DNA of 64,000 bases, taken from contig AGIQ01000001.1 in NCBI GenBank assembly GCA_000230935.2, forward strand, positions 124,001 to 188,000, read 5' to 3'. Below, piece by piece: positions 51,363-62,443 of the stretch; within the stretch, counting starts at the first letter, position 1; every line of letters begins with the position of its first letter. The translations under genes and the position numbers were made by a program. Below the pieces are notes generated by a model. It was not told the origin of the DNA. It saw nothing but the letters and a program-made list of their open reading frames with translations, and did no database searches. The stretch is from Mycolicibacterium rhodesiae JS60 (GTDB lineage: Bacteria; Actinomycetota; Actinomycetes; Mycobacteriales; Mycobacteriaceae).

Positions 51363-52322
51363 ATGGCATTGAAGAGCGTCTCGGCGCTGGTCCTCGAGGG
51401 CCTCGCGGTGTTCGAGTTCGGGGTGATCTGCGAGGTCTTCGGTATCGACAGGTCCGCCGACGGCGTGCCCAACTTCGATTTCAAGGTGTGCGGCCCGGAG
51501 CCGGGGAGGCCGCTGCGCACCAGCGTCGGTGCGCAGTTGGTGCCCGACCACGGCCTCGACGCTCTGGTCGGTGCCGACGTGGTGGCGGTGTCGGCGGTAA
51601 CGGGACCGGTCGAGGCGTACCCGCCCGAGGCGCTGGAGGCACTGCGGGCCGCGCACGCCGCGGGGTCGACGATCCTGACCGTGTGTTCCGGCGCGTTCGT
51701 GGCGGGGGAGGCGGGACTGCTCGACGGGCGGCGTTGCACCACGCACTGGATGCACGCCGACGACCTCGCCCGCCGGTATCCGACGGCGATCATCGACCGC
51801 AATGTGCTGTTCGTCGACGATGGTGATCTGGTGACCAGCGCGGGCACCGCGGCCGGAATCGACGCCAGCCTGCACCTGGTGCGCCGCGAACTCGGCAGCA
51901 CGGTCACCAACAAGATCGCGCGACGGATGGTGGTGCCGCCGCAGCGTGATGGTGGTCAGCGCCAGTACATCGAGCAACCGATACCCGCCCGATGTTCGGA
52001 AGGCTTTGCCCCCCAATTGGATTGGATACTGTCGAACCTGGACAAGCCACACACGGTGGCGAGCATGGCCCGGCGGGCCAACATGTCCGCACGCACCTTC
52101 GCCCGGCGCTTCGTCGAAGAGGCCGGCACCACACCCATGCAGTGGGTCACCGACCAGCGAGTGCTCTACGCCCGCCGGATGCTCGAGGAAAGCGATCTGG
52201 ACGTCGACCGCATCGCCGAGCGGGCCGGCTTCGGCAACGCCACGCTGCTGCGGCACCACTTCCGCAGGATCGTCGGCGTCACCCCGTCGGACTACCGGCG
52301 CCGCTTCGCCCGCTCCGCTTGA
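51363..52322 (+). CDS. GlxA-type transcriptional regulator (DJ-1/PfpI + AraC HTH)
   Basis: A 319-aa regulator. Residues about 1-190 form a class I glutamine-amidotransferase-like domain with the conserved Cys in LTVCSGAFVAGEAGLL; residues about 220-315 form an AraC domain (ANMSARTFARRF, IAERAGFGNATLLRHHFR, VTPSDYRRR). Members sense small metabolites such as glycine betaine or arginine derivatives; the ligand here is unknown. It converges on mutY with a 31-bp overlap. Confidence 0.9.
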   Translation: MALKSVSALVLEGLAVFEFGVICEVFGIDRSADGVPNFDFKVCGPEPGRPLRTSVGAQLVPDHGLDALVGADVVAVSAVTGPVEAYPPEALEALRAAHAAGSTILTVCSGAFVAGEAGLLDGRRCTTHWMHADDLARRYPTAIIDRNVLFVDDGDLVTSAGTAAGIDASLHLVRRELGSTVTNKIARRMVVPPQRDGGQRQYIEQPIPARCSEGFAPQLDWILSNLDKPHTVASMARRANMSARTFARRFVEEAGTTPMQWVTDQRVLYARRMLEESDLDVDRIAERAGFGNATLLRHHFRRIVGVTPSDYRRRFARSA

Positions 52323-53251
52323 TCACCTTCGCCAGTTGTCTGCTCGGCTCCTCCTCGGGGCACTGGGGGCCCCGCATCGTCGCCTTCGCCCGCAAGGGCG
52401 AACCGGCCGTCAGCCGTCTGCTCCACCAGCCCGTCCACCAACAGCGAGTCCAGCGCCCGATCCCGCTGCGCGGTGTCGGTCAGCCACACCACGTCCAGCT
52501 GTTCACGGACGACCGGCGCGGAACTAGCCCGCAGCACATCCAACAGCCGTCCGCGCACCTGGCGGTCGGTGCCCGCGTACTTTTGCGAGGGCTTGGGTGC
52601 GGTGGTCGCCGGCGGGTGCCCGGCCGCCCGCCACGCACACGCACTCAGCGGGCAGATGCCGCAGTTGGGCGAACGGGCCGTGCACACCGTGGCGCCGAGT
52701 TCCATCAGCGCCGCCGAAAACGCCGGAGCCGTCTCATCATCGGGCAGCAGAGCCGTCACGTCGGCAAGGTCGCGCGCCGCCGACGGATTACCGGCGTCGG
52801 CGAGACCGTGCACAGCGCGCGCCACCACCCGGCGCACATTGGTGTCCACCACCGGCACGCTCTGCCGATACGCGAAGCAGGCGACGGCCCGGGCGGTGTA
52901 GGCCCCGATGCCGGGCAGGGTGAGCAGCACCTCGACGTCGTCGGGCACCCGGTCGCCGTGCTCGGTGGCGATCGCGATCGCGCACTCGTGCAGTCGCTTG
53001 GCCCGACGCGGATAACCGAGCTTGCCCCAGGCCCGGAGCACGTCGGCGGCACTGGCGGCGGCCGTCGCGGACGGTGTCGGCCAGCGGGCCACCCAGTCCA
53101 GCCAGATCGGCGCCACCCGGGCGACCGGGGTCTGCTGCAGCATGAACTCGCTGACCAGGATCTGCCATGCCGTCACGTCCGGGTCGCGCCACGGGAGGTC
53201 GCGGCGGGCGCGGGCGTACCAGTCGACGAGTTCAGCGGATTTGATGCTCAT
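52292..53251 (-). CDS. mutY: A/G-specific adenine glycosylase
   Basis: A 319-aa DNA repair enzyme removing adenine opposite 8-oxoguanine. FMLQQTPVARV, HhH motif LPGIGAYTARAV, catalytic Asp in VVDTNVRRV and the 4Fe-4S cysteines VCTARSPNCGICPLSAC are all present. The C-terminal domain has TDRQVRGRLLDVLR but is short and lacks a full MutT-like region, as in Mtb Rv3589. ATG at 53251. Confidence 0.94.
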   Translation of the reverse strand: MSIKSAELVDWYARARRDLPWRDPDVTAWQILVSEFMLQQTPVARVAPIWLDWVARWPTPSATAAASAADVLRAWGKLGYPRRAKRLHECAIAIATEHGDRVPDDVEVLLTLPGIGAYTARAVACFAYRQSVPVVDTNVRRVVARAVHGLADAGNPSAARDLADVTALLPDDETAPAFSAALMELGATVCTARSPNCGICPLSACAWRAAGHPPATTAPKPSQKYAGTDRQVRGRLLDVLRASSAPVVREQLDVVWLTDTAQRDRALDSLLVDGLVEQTADGRFALAGEGDDAGPPVPRGGAEQTTGEGDQAERAKRRR

Positions 53252-53288
53252 CGCATCGCGGAGCGGGTAACAGGGCAGAATAGGGGCC

Positions 53289-53906
53289 ATGCCGAACACC
53301 AGCCCCGTAACCGCTTGGAAGGCACTCAAAGAGGGTAACGAGCGATTCGTCGCAGGCCGGCCCGAGCATCCCAGCCAGAGCATCGAATACCGAGCCAGCC
53401 TGGCAGTGGAGCAGCGGCCGACCGCCGTCGTCTTCGGGTGTGCGGACAGCCGCGTCGCCGCCGAGATCATCTTCGATCAGGGCCTGGGCGACATGTTCGT
53501 GGTGCGCACTGCCGGTCACGTCATCGACTCCGCAGTGCTCGGTTCCATCGAATACGCCGTCAGCGTGCTCAACGTGCCGCTGATCGCGGTGCTCGGCCAC
53601 GACAGCTGCGGAGCGGTCAAGGCCACGCTGTCCGCCCTCGACGAGGGGGCGGTGCCGGGCGGGTACGTCCGCGATGTCGTCGAGCGTGTGACGCCGTCGA
53701 TCCTGATTGGCCGCCGTGAGGGCCTGACCAGGGTGGACGAGTTCGAGGCCCGACACGTCATCGAAACCGGTTCGCAGCTGCTGGCCCGGTCCACCGCGAT
53801 CGCCGAGCGGATCGCGGCTGGGAACCTGGGCATCGTCGGGCTGACGTATCAGCTCGCCGACGGCAAGGTTGTGCTGCGCGAACACCTCGGCGACATCGGC
53901 GAATAA
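53289..53906 (+). CDS. canB: Beta-carbonic anhydrase
   Basis: A 205-aa zinc enzyme interconverting CO2 and bicarbonate. Zinc ligands Cys51, His104 and Cys107 with the Asp53-Arg55 dyad (GCADSRV, GHDSCGAV) coincide with Mtb Rv3588c. ATG at 53289, 37 bp from the divergent mutY. Confidence 0.96.
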   Translation: MPNTSPVTAWKALKEGNERFVAGRPEHPSQSIEYRASLAVEQRPTAVVFGCADSRVAAEIIFDQGLGDMFVVRTAGHVIDSAVLGSIEYAVSVLNVPLIAVLGHDSCGAVKATLSALDEGAVPGGYVRDVVERVTPSILIGRREGLTRVDEFEARHVIETGSQLLARSTAIAERIAAGNLGIVGLTYQLADGKVVLREHLGDIGE

Positions 53907-53986
53907 CCACTTTTTCAGCTAGCGAACAAGGCGACACGCCGAGCGGGGTCGGACAACTCGCGGTGACCTGGGCTTACCGTGAGAAC

Positions 53987-54775
53987 GTGCTGGATCTCGA
54001 ACCGCGTGGACCTCTTCCCTCGCAAATCTATTGGCGACGCCGTGGCCTTGCGATCGGCATCGTCGCAGTGGTCGTTGCGATCGTTGTCGGCGTGGCCTTC
54101 GTGATCTTCAGCGGTGGCTCCGACACGAAGAGCACCGTCAAGACCACTACTGCGGCGGGGCCGCAGAACCCGCAGCCGGACAACAAGACTCCCGTCGTCG
54201 CGCCGCCACCACCGGCGGAGACCCCGTCGGGACCCGTCGCGGTCGCACCGACGCCGACCGAGGCCGTCATGCCGCCGCCGGTGCTGAAGGAGGGCGACGA
54301 CTGCCCGGATTCGAACCTGGCGGTCAAGGGCATCACCAACCAGCCGCAGTACGTGATCGGTGATCAGCCGAAGTTCACCATGGTCGTCACCAACATCGGC
54401 CTGGTCGCCTGCAAGCGCGATGTGGGCGCAGCCGTGTTGGCCGCCTATGTCTACTCCCTCGACGGCCACCGGCTGTGGTCGAACCTGGACTGTGCACCGT
54501 CCAACGAGACTCTGGTCAAGACGTTCAACCCGGGTGAGCAGGTGACCACCGAGGTGACCTGGACGGGCATGGGGTCCGCGCCGCAGTGCCCGCTGCCGCG
54601 CCAGCCGATCGGTCCGGGCACCTACAACCTGGTTGTCCAGCTCGGCAATCTGCGGTCGGCGTCGGTGCCGTTCATCCTCGCCGACGCGCCACCGCCGGGT
54701 GCGGTGCCGCCTGCCGGTGAGCAGCTGCCCGCTGGTGCACCCGGCGAAGCGCCGCCGCCCGCGCCTGCCGGCTAG
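53987..54775 (+). CDS. Membrane-anchored extracytoplasmic protein (Rv3587c homologue)
   Basis: A 262-aa protein: N-terminal LEPRGPLPSQIYWRRRG, one membrane helix (IGIVAVVVAIVVGVAFVIF), a Pro-rich linker, then a conserved outer beta domain (CPDSNLAVKGI, WSNLDCAPSNETLV, LVVQLGNLRS) with four cysteines, probably two disulfides, and a Pro-rich tail. GTG at 53987 aligns with the Mtb start; a GTG at 53963 is the other option. Function unknown. Confidence 0.87.
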   Translation: MLDLEPRGPLPSQIYWRRRGLAIGIVAVVVAIVVGVAFVIFSGGSDTKSTVKTTTAAGPQNPQPDNKTPVVAPPPPAETPSGPVAVAPTPTEAVMPPPVLKEGDDCPDSNLAVKGITNQPQYVIGDQPKFTMVVTNIGLVACKRDVGAAVLAAYVYSLDGHRLWSNLDCAPSNETLVKTFNPGEQVTTEVTWTGMGSAPQCPLPRQPIGPGTYNLVVQLGNLRSASVPFILADAPPPGAVPPAGEQLPAGAPGEAPPPAPAG

Positions 54776-54804
54776 ACCTAGACGCCTTCCTATCTCGACC
54801 GGTG

Positions 54805-55914
54805 TCAGACCAGCCGGTCGGCGATCGTCGACTCCGCCAGCTGCGACAAACCCTCGCGGACGTGGCGCGCCCACATCGCGCCGATGCCCTCGACGGATTG
54901 CAGGTCAGTGGCGCTGGCGGCCAGCAGCCCCTGCAGGGAACCGAAGCGCCGCACCAGAAGATCGACGTGGGCGAACTGCAGACGCGGGATACCGGCCATC
55001 GCCCGGTAGCCCCGCGCGCTGAGCGCCGAATCCTGCGCCTCGGTCGTCGAGGGATAGCCGAACACCCGCGACAGCGCGGTGAAGTCCAGCAACTCGGTGT
55101 CCGACAGTGCGTCCAGCTCGGCCAGCGTCGAGGCCACCTGAGCTTTGGACGGCGCGTCGGGGTTGGCGTGATAGTCGCGCACGATCAGCTCGCGGGCGGT
55201 GTCGTTGCCGCCGAGCAACTCCTCGAGCTGTAGCCGCAACTGTCGGCCGTCGGTGCCGAGTTCGACTGCATCAGAATCGATTTCGAGTCCAATTCGGCGA
55301 ACCATCTCCAGCCGCTGCACCACTGTCATGACATCGCGCAGGGTGACGAAGTCTTCGATCTCGGCAGTCGACAGCTGCCGGGACACCTCGTCGAGGCGGG
55401 CCTTGTAGCGTTCCAGCGTCGCGATCGCCTGGTTGGCCCGCGACAGGATGGTGGCCGAGTCGGCGACGACGTGACGTTCCCCGGACACGTAGACGGTCAC
55501 GATGCTCATCGAGTGGCTCACCGAGATCACCGGATAGCCGGTCTGGATGGCGGCGCGCTCGGCCGAGCGGTGCCGCGTTCCCGATTCGTCGGTGGGGATC
55601 GTCGGGTCGGGCACCAGCTGCACGTTGGCGCGCACGATGCGGCTGCCGTCGGTGGACAGCACGACGGCGCCGTCCATCTTGGACAGCTCGCGAAGTCGGG
55701 TCGGTGCGAACCGCACGTCCAGGGAGAACCCGCCGTCACAGATCGTCTCGACCCGCTCGTCGTAACCCAGCAGGATCAGCGCGCCAGTACGGCCGCGCAG
55801 GATGCGCTCCAGGCCGTCGCGCAGGGCAGTGCCCGGCGCCAGCCGCCCGATGGTGTCGCGCAGCGTGGCGGGCGCCGGCTGCGTCGAGCCGTTCGTGCGG
55901 TTGACGGTGCTCAC
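54805..55914 (-). CDS. disA: Diadenylate cyclase DisA
   Basis: A 369-aa enzyme making c-di-AMP while scanning DNA. The DAC domain has [10 protein letters not shown] and GTRHRSAER (DGA and RHR motifs); a helical spine follows, and the C-terminal helix-hairpin-helix ([20 protein letters not shown]) binds branched DNA. The GTG at 55914 overlaps the radA stop by four bases; a GTG at 55920 adds two residues. The coupling to radA matches Mtb Rv3586-Rv3585. Confidence 0.96.
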   Translation of the reverse strand: MSTVNRTNGSTQPAPATLRDTIGRLAPGTALRDGLERILRGRTGALILLGYDERVETICDGGFSLDVRFAPTRLRELSKMDGAVVLSTDGSRIVRANVQLVPDPTIPTDESGTRHRSAERAAIQTGYPVISVSHSMSIVTVYVSGERHVVADSATILSRANQAIATLERYKARLDEVSRQLSTAEIEDFVTLRDVMTVVQRLEMVRRIGLEIDSDAVELGTDGRQLRLQLEELLGGNDTARELIVRDYHANPDAPSKAQVASTLAELDALSDTELLDFTALSRVFGYPSTTEAQDSALSARGYRAMAGIPRLQFAHVDLLVRRFGSLQGLLAASATDLQSVEGIGAMWARHVREGLSQLAESTIADRLV

Positions 55915-57359
55915 AGCCACTTATTGTCCACGTCGTCGACGTCGTTACTCGACCCGTCCCGCCTGAGCTGCGTCACGACGTTGTCGTAGGGCCGTTTCGC
56001 GATCGTCAGCATGGAGCGCAGCGCGTCCCCGATGGTGGCCGATTCGATGGCTTTGAAGCCTTTGGGCACCGTTCCGCAGCCGGCCGGAACCAGGGCCTCG
56101 GTGAAGCCGAGCCGGGCCGCTTCGGCCAGCCTGCGGTCCATACCGGTGACCCGCCGCAGATCTCCTGCCAGGCCGACCTCGCCGATCACCACGGTCGAGG
56201 CGGGCAGCGGCAGGTCGGCGTAGGCCGACGCCATCGCCATCGCCACCGCCAGATCTGACGAGGGATCCATCAGCCGCATCCCACCGACGGTCGACAGGTA
56301 GATGTCGGTGGTGCTCACCTTGAGGTTGGCCCGGCGCTCGAGCACCGCGGCGATCATCGCCGCGCGGGAACTGTCCACGCCGCTGACCGCGCGCCGCTGC
56401 GGCGCGTTCTCCGGGCGGTAGGCCAGCAGGGCCTGGACCTCGCCGATCAGCGGCCGCTTACCGTCCAGGGCCACTGTGACTGCGGTGCCGGGAACCGGGT
56501 TCGGCCGGTCGTCGAGGAACAATCCCGACGGATCGGAGACGCCTTGAATCCCGTTGTCGTGCAACAGGAAACAACCGACCTCATCAGATGCGCCGAAGCG
56601 GTTCTTGACGCCGCGGACCATCCGGAGAGTCGAGTTGCGGTCGCCCTCGAAGTGCAGGACCACGTCCACCAGGTGTTCCAGCGAACGGGGGCCGGCGATC
56701 GCGCCGTCTTTGGTGACGTGCCCGACGAGCACCAGGGCCACACCGCTGGACTTGGCCGCGGCGGTCAGCGCCGTCGTCACCGCGCGCACCTGGGTCACCC
56801 CGCCCACCACGCCGTCGGTGTCGCCGGCCGTCATCGTCTGCACCGAGTCGACCACCACCAGGCTGGGCTGCACGGCCTCGATGTGGCCGAGCACGGTGTT
56901 GACGTCGGTCTCGGCGGCCAGGAACACCTCGTCGTGGGTACATCCCGTGCGCCCGGCGCGCATACGGATCTGGCCCGCCGACTCCTCGCCCGACACATAC
57001 AGCGAGCGCCGGCCGGATTGTGCCCACCGGTGCACCACCTCGAGCAGCAGGGTGGACTTGCCGACGCCGGGATCACCGGCCAGCAGGCTGACCGAGCCGG
57101 GCACCACGCCGCCGCCCAGCACACGGTCGAGCTCGTCAACGCCAGTGGGGAAGTGGCGGGTGCGGTCGGGGTTGATGGAACTGATCGGCACGGCGGGGGA
57201 GGACGGCACTACGGCCCGCTGGCCGGAGCCGCCCGCGGCGGCCAGGCCGGCGACTTCGTCGACGGTGCCCCAGGTGCCGCATTCCGGGCAGCGGCCGACC
57301 CATTTGGCCGTCACGTGGCGGCACTCTGAACAGCGATATTGCGAACGTGCCTTGGCCAC
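55911..57359 (-). CDS. radA: DNA repair protein RadA
   Basis: A 482-aa RecA-like helicase for branch migration. Zinc finger (CSECRH...CPECG), Walker [15 protein letters not shown] motif ([10 protein letters not shown]), then the Lon-like C-terminal domain ([19 protein letters not shown]). GTG start at 57359. RadA has been shown to restrain DisA in other bacteria, which fits the shared transcript. Confidence 0.96.
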   Translation of the reverse strand: MAKARSQYRCSECRHVTAKWVGRCPECGTWGTVDEVAGLAAAGGSGQRAVVPSSPAVPISSINPDRTRHFPTGVDELDRVLGGGVVPGSVSLLAGDPGVGKSTLLLEVVHRWAQSGRRSLYVSGEESAGQIRMRAGRTGCTHDEVFLAAETDVNTVLGHIEAVQPSLVVVDSVQTMTAGDTDGVVGGVTQVRAVTTALTAAAKSSGVALVLVGHVTKDGAIAGPRSLEHLVDVVLHFEGDRNSTLRMVRGVKNRFGASDEVGCFLLHDNGIQGVSDPSGLFLDDRPNPVPGTAVTVALDGKRPLIGEVQALLAYRPENAPQRRAVSGVDSSRAAMIAAVLERRANLKVSTTDIYLSTVGGMRLMDPSSDLAVAMAMASAYADLPLPASTVVIGEVGLAGDLRRVTGMDRRLAEAARLGFTEALVPAGCGTVPKGFKAIESATIGDALRSMLTIAKRPYDNVVTQLRRDGSSNDVDDVDNKWL

Positions 57360-57418
57360 GCCGTGACCGTATCGGGTGGGTGTGACAGATCGGCGGATTA
57401 ACCGCCCGTGTCAGCCCG

Positions 57419-57973
57419 CTAGTGGTGGCCGCCGACCGGGTCGCCGTCCTGGCGCGCCGCGCCGCCGGCCGAAATCGGCACCGCGATGGTGGCCTGGCCG
57501 GACTTGTCGAACTCGAACGTGAAGGGGTAGGTCAGGCCGTTGGTGATCGGCTGGCTGAGCGTGACCTCGGCTTTGGTCGGCTGCGTGCTGCCCAGTGCGG
57601 CGGCCTCGGGCTGGCCGTCGGCGGTGCCGACGATCAGCGAAGTGCCCGCCGGGATGGCGGTGGTGCCGGTGAGGGCAACCGTACCCACGTCGGTGCTGAC
57701 GCTGACCAGCTTGTCGTTGGTGTCCGGAGACGTGTTTGCCGCCACGAAGATCAGCTCGACGGTCTGCCCGGGTTTCAGGGCGTCACCAGACTGCACTGCC
57801 TGAATGTGGACGTTACGCAGGGCCATGTTCCCGGCATTACCGGTGGCGCCGTTGACGGCCGATTCCTGATCCGCGGTCTGTGAGATCTGACCCGCTCCGC
57901 AGCCCGTCAGAATCAACCCGCAGGCGGCCAGGCCAGCGGATGCGGCCACAAGGCGATTCGTCAAGCGGTTCAC
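57419..57973 (-). CDS. lpqE: Lipoprotein LpqE
   Basis: A 184-aa lipoprotein: signal NRLTNRLVAASAGLAACGL and lipobox LTGC; the outer domain has GQISQTADQ, VHIQAVQSGDALKPGQTVEL and NGLTYPFTFEFDKSGQ, matching Mtb Rv3584. It resembles PCu(A)C-like copper chaperones in fold only weakly. GTG at 57973. The 294 bp between it and carD hold the divergent promoters. Confidence 0.9.
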   Translation of the reverse strand: MNRLTNRLVAASAGLAACGLILTGCGAGQISQTADQESAVNGATGNAGNMALRNVHIQAVQSGDALKPGQTVELIFVAANTSPDTNDKLVSVSTDVGTVALTGTTAIPAGTSLIVGTADGQPEAAALGSTQPTKAEVTLSQPITNGLTYPFTFEFDKSGQATIAVPISAGGAARQDGDPVGGHH

Positions 57974-58198
57974 AACAGTCTCCTGCTCGGCCGGTGTGGA
58001 CGGCACCGACGCGCCGCCGCGGTTCGACTATGCACAGTAGTAGGTAGCGCGGCGCGGCGGTAGCTGAGGGTTCATGGCGGTGTGACGGAAGTTCACAACC
58101 CGGGTCTGGGCGGGGTGTGCTGGGAGCCGTTGAAGGCCTGCGTGTTGCACGCTTTCGACACCCTGTCAACCCCCACTCTTCACCTATGATGCCCCTGA

Positions 58199-58756
<558 letters not shown>

Positions 58757-58773
58757 CTGCCCTGAGGGGTTCG

Positions 58774-59436
58774 GTGTCGGGCACTGTCGCGGTCGTCACG
58801 GCCGCCGGTTCCGGTGAGCGGTTGGGCGCGGGCATCCCGAAGGCTTTTGTGGATCTCGCTGGTCACACCTTGCTCGAACGCGCCGTCGACGGATTACTCG
58901 CGTCCGGCGTCGTCGACCGGGTGGTCGTCGCCGCACCCGCTGACCGGGTCGAAGAAGCGAAACTGCTGCTCGACGGCCGCGCCACGGTCGTCGAGGGCGG
59001 TCCGGAGCGTCCCGAAACCGTCCGCCGTGCGCTGGGGGCGATCGGGGAGCCGGAATTCGTGCTCGTGCACGACGCCGCCCGGCCCCTGACGCCGATCGAG
59101 CAGATCCAACGGGTGGTCGCCGCCCTGCGCGACGGACTGCGTGCGGTCATCCCGGTGCTGCCGGTCACCGACACCATCAAGGCCGTCGACTCGAACGGGG
59201 TGGTGCTCGGTACCCCGGAACGATCCGGGTTGCGCGCCGTCCAAACGCCGCAGGGCTTCGAGACCGCGCTGCTGCGCCGGGCCTACGAACGTGCCGTCGG
59301 CGTCGCCGTCACCGATGACGCCTCGCTGGTGGAATACCTGGGCACCCCGGTACACACCGTCGACGGCGACTCGATGGCCTTCAAGATCACCACGCCGCTG
59401 GATCTGCGGCTGGCGCTGACGGTTCTGGACGCATGA
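58774..59436 (+). CDS. ispD: 2-C-methyl-D-erythritol 4-phosphate cytidylyltransferase
   Basis: A 220-aa MEP-pathway enzyme. CTP-binding loop [29 protein letters not shown] and TPQGF motifs are present. GTG at 58774 is 17 bp after carD. It overlaps ispF by four bases. Confidence 0.95.
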   Translation: MSGTVAVVTAAGSGERLGAGIPKAFVDLAGHTLLERAVDGLLASGVVDRVVVAAPADRVEEAKLLLDGRATVVEGGPERPETVRRALGAIGEPEFVLVHDAARPLTPIEQIQRVVAALRDGLRAVIPVLPVTDTIKAVDSNGVVLGTPERSGLRAVQTPQGFETALLRRAYERAVGVAVTDDASLVEYLGTPVHTVDGDSMAFKITTPLDLRLALTVLDA

Positions 59437-59933
59437 TGATCCCCCGCGTCGGGCTGGGCACCGATGTCCACCCGATCGAGGCAGGCCGGCCATGCTGGCT
59501 GCTGGGACTGTTGTTCGACGGCGCCGACGGCTGCTCCGGGCACTCCGACGGCGACGTCGCCGTGCACGCCCTGTGCGACGCCCTGCTCTCCGCGGCCGGG
59601 CTCGGCGATCTGGGGACCGTGTTCGGGGTGGACCAGCCGCAGTGGCGCGGTGTCACTGGCGCTCAGATGCTCGCCCACGTCCGCAGCCTGCTGGCCGAGG
59701 CGGATTACATCGTGGGCAATGCGACCGTCCAGGTCATCGCCAACCGCCCGAAGGTGGGGCCGCGCAGGCAGGAGGCCCAGAGCGTGCTCTCCGAGCTGCT
59801 GGGCGCGCCGGTATCGGTCTCCGCGACCACCACTGACGGTCTCGGGCTGACGGGTCGCGGCGAGGGAATGGCCGCCATCGCGACCGCTCTGGTGGTCGCC
59901 GGATCAGCCTCGGTGCCGAATAACCCCGAATAG
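59433..59933 (+). CDS. ispF: 2-C-methyl-D-erythritol 2,4-cyclodiphosphate synthase
   Basis: A 166-aa MEP-pathway enzyme forming trimers. Metal ligands in GTDVHPIE and the [16 protein letters not shown] loop; [15 protein letters not shown] closes the CDP-binding site. ATG at 59433 overlaps ispD. It is followed after 19 bp by cysS. Confidence 0.96.
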   Translation: MMIPRVGLGTDVHPIEAGRPCWLLGLLFDGADGCSGHSDGDVAVHALCDALLSAAGLGDLGTVFGVDQPQWRGVTGAQMLAHVRSLLAEADYIVGNATVQVIANRPKVGPRRQEAQSVLSELLGAPVSVSATTTDGLGLTGRGEGMAAIATALVVAGSASVPNNPE

Positions 59934-59952
59934 GCCGGTAAGCTGGCGCGTC

Positions 59953-61359
59953 GTGACCTCAACCGGCCTGCGGCTGCACGACACCTACACCGGTGCCGTA
60001 CGCGAATTCGTGCCGCTGCGTCCCGGCCACGCCTCGATCTACCTGTGCGGCGCGACCGTGCAGGGCTTGCCCCATATCGGCCATGTCCGCAGCGGTGTCG
60101 CCTTCGACGTGCTGCGCCGGTGGTTGATGGCCAAGGGGTTCGACGTCGCGTTCATCCGCAACGTCACCGACATCGACGACAAGATCCTCACCAAGGCCGC
60201 TGATGCCGGCCGCCCGTGGTGGGAGTGGGCGGCGACCCACGAACGGGAGTTCAGCGCGGCCTATGACGCACTCGGCGTGCTGCCGCCGTCGGCCGAGCCC
60301 CGAGCGACCGGGCACATCACCCAGATCGTCGATCTCATCGAGCGCTTGGTGGACAACGGTCATGCCTACACCGGCGACGGCGACGTCTACTTCAATGTGC
60401 TGAGCTTCCCGGAATACGGCAAGCTGTCCGGGCACAAGATCGACGATGTGCACCAGGGTGAAGGCGCGGGTACCGGTAAGCGCGACCAGCGGGACTTCAC
60501 CCTGTGGAAGGGCGCCAAGCCCGGTGAACCGTCGTGGCCCACCCCGTGGGGGCGCGGCCGGCCGGGCTGGCACTCCGAATGTGTGGCGATGGCCCACGAG
60601 TATCTCGGTGCTTCTTTCGATATCCATTGCGGTGGAATGGATCTGGTGTTCCCACACCATGAGAACGAGATCGCCCAGGCGCGTGCGGCCGGCGACGGCT
60701 TCGCCCAGTACTGGCTGCACAACGGCTGGGTCACCATGGGCGGGGAGAAGATGAGCAAGTCGCTGGGCAACGTCCTGGCGATTCCCGCTGTGCTGCAACG
60801 TGTTCGGCCAGCGGAGCTGCGCTACTACCTGGGCAGCGCGCACTACCGGTCGATGCTGGAGTTCTCCGAGACCGCACTGCAGGACGCGGTTAAGGCCTAC
60901 TCCGGTATCGAGGAATTCCTGCACCGGGTGCGCACCCGGGTCGGCGCCGTGGTGCCGGGTACCTGGACCGAGAAGTTCGCCGCCGCGCTCGACGACGACC
61001 TGGCGGTGCCCGCCGCGCTGGCCGAGGTCCACGCCAGTCGGGCCGACGGCAACCGGGCGCTGGACTCCGGTGACCACCAGACCGCATTGGCCAAAGCCGG
61101 CGACATCCGGTCCATGATGGGCATTCTCGGCTGCGACCCGCTCGACGAGCGCTGGGAGATGCGCGACGAGACGTCGGCGGCGCTCGGCGCGGTGGATGTG
61201 CTGGTTCGCGCCGAACTAAACCGCCGCGACGAGGCTCGCCAGAGCCGAGACTGGTCGCTGGCAGACGAGATCCGCGACCGGCTCAAGGAGGCAGGCATCG
61301 AGGTCACCGATACCTCCGATGGCCCGCAGTGGGCGCTACGCGACGAAGGCGGCAAATAG
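59953..61359 (+). CDS. cysS: Cysteinyl-tRNA synthetase
   Basis: A 468-aa class I synthetase: [15 protein letters not shown] (HIGH motif with first zinc Cys), [25 protein letters not shown] and [15 protein letters not shown] (zinc site), EKMSKSLGN (KMSKS). GTG at 59953. Matches Mtb CysS1 (Rv3580c). Confidence 0.97.
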   Translation: MTSTGLRLHDTYTGAVREFVPLRPGHASIYLCGATVQGLPHIGHVRSGVAFDVLRRWLMAKGFDVAFIRNVTDIDDKILTKAADAGRPWWEWAATHEREFSAAYDALGVLPPSAEPRATGHITQIVDLIERLVDNGHAYTGDGDVYFNVLSFPEYGKLSGHKIDDVHQGEGAGTGKRDQRDFTLWKGAKPGEPSWPTPWGRGRPGWHSECVAMAHEYLGASFDIHCGGMDLVFPHHENEIAQARAAGDGFAQYWLHNGWVTMGGEKMSKSLGNVLAIPAVLQRVRPAELRYYLGSAHYRSMLEFSETALQDAVKAYSGIEEFLHRVRTRVGAVVPGTWTEKFAAALDDDLAVPAALAEVHASRADGNRALDSGDHQTALAKAGDIRSMMGILGCDPLDERWEMRDETSAALGAVDVLVRAELNRRDEARQSRDWSLADEIRDRLKEAGIEVTDTSDGPQWALRDEGGK

Positions 61360-62304
61360 ATGGCCGGAAACTCCAAGCGCCGCGGTGCAATTCGCAAGGA
61401 AGGCACCAAGAAAGGCCCGACCGTCGGCTCCGGCGGCCAGCGCAGGCGAGGGCTCGAGGGACGCGGCGCCACTCCACCGGCGCACCAGCGCACCGGCCAT
61501 CCCGCGGCCAGGCGGGCCGCCGCTGCCGCAAAGCAGACGCAACGTCGAACCTCCAAGCCCACCGACGAGACCGAAGTGGTCTTGGGCCGTAACCCCGTGC
61601 TGGAATGCCTGCGGGCGAACGCACCGGCGACGGCGCTGTACGTGGCGCTGGGTGCCGAAGCCGACGAGCGGATGACCGAGTCGGTGACGCTGGCCGCCGA
61701 TCGCGGTATCGCGATCCTCGAAGTGCCACGCACCGATCTGGACCGGTTGAGCTCCAACGGTTTACATCAAGGCATTGCTCTGCAGGTGCCGCCGTACGAC
61801 TACGCGCACCCCGACGATCTGCTGGCCTCGGCCACGTCCGACATCGAGCCGGCGCTGCTGGTCGCGCTGGACAACATCTCCGACCCGCGCAATCTGGGTG
61901 CGATCATCCGGTCGGTGGCGGCCTTCGCCGGTCACGGTGTGCTGATCCCGCAGCGCCGCTCGGCGTCGGTGACGGCGGTCGCGTGGCGCACCAGTGCCGG
62001 TGCGGCGGCGCGTGTTCGAGTCGCACGGGCCACGAACCTCAACCGCACGCTCAAGGAATGGGCCGACGCCGGTCTGCAGGTCGTCGGACTCGATGCCGAG
62101 GGCGACACCACGATCGACGAGTTCGACGCCTCCGGCCCCTTGGTGGTCGTCGTCGGTTCGGAAGGCAAGGGACTCTCGCGCCTGGTGCGACAGAACTGCG
62201 ATGCGGTGCTGTCGATTCCGATGGCCGGACCGACCGAGTCACTGAACGCGTCGGTGGCTGCCGGCGTCGTGCTCGCCGAAATCGCCCGTCAGCGCCGCCG
62301 CTAG
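61360..62304 (+). CDS. rlmB: 23S rRNA 2'-O-ribose methyltransferase, RlmB/TrmH family
   Basis: A 314-aa SPOUT methyltransferase: basic N-terminal tail (about 65 residues rich in Lys, Arg, Gly), then [50 protein letters not shown] and [15 protein letters not shown], the three TrmH motifs. It starts immediately after the cysS stop. Mtb Rv3579c is the counterpart, reported to modify G2251-type sites; the exact site is inferred. Confidence 0.92.
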   Translation: MAGNSKRRGAIRKEGTKKGPTVGSGGQRRRGLEGRGATPPAHQRTGHPAARRAAAAAKQTQRRTSKPTDETEVVLGRNPVLECLRANAPATALYVALGAEADERMTESVTLAADRGIAILEVPRTDLDRLSSNGLHQGIALQVPPYDYAHPDDLLASATSDIEPALLVALDNISDPRNLGAIIRSVAAFAGHGVLIPQRRSASVTAVAWRTSAGAAARVRVARATNLNRTLKEWADAGLQVVGLDAEGDTTIDEFDASGPLVVVVGSEGKGLSRLVRQNCDAVLSIPMAGPTESLNASVAAGVVLAEIARQRRR

Positions 62305-62336
62305 CTCACACAACTCGCAGCGCGGCGCCGCGCCGG

Positions 62337-62369
62337 ATGAATTCAAGTAGTCCCGAGATGCATTCAAGT
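62337..62369. repeat. Direct 12-bp repeat 21 bp apart upstream of the PGRS gene
   Basis: ATGAATTCAAGT (62337-62348) and ATGCATTCAAGT (62358-62369) differ at one base and are spaced two helical turns apart, 75-107 bp before the ATG at 62444. It may be a regulator binding site. Confidence 0.5.
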
Positions 62370-62443
62370 GTTCCATTACTCACTGGATGCGCCCTCGTGG
62401 CGTGGACGCTGCTTGTGGTTGGAGCCGACGACAGGGGGCCGTG

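Noticed and set aside
62320..62333. The 14-bp GC-only palindrome GCGCGGCGCCGCGC after rlmB
   Set aside because: Such runs are expected often in DNA of this composition; there is no T tract and no other support for a terminator.
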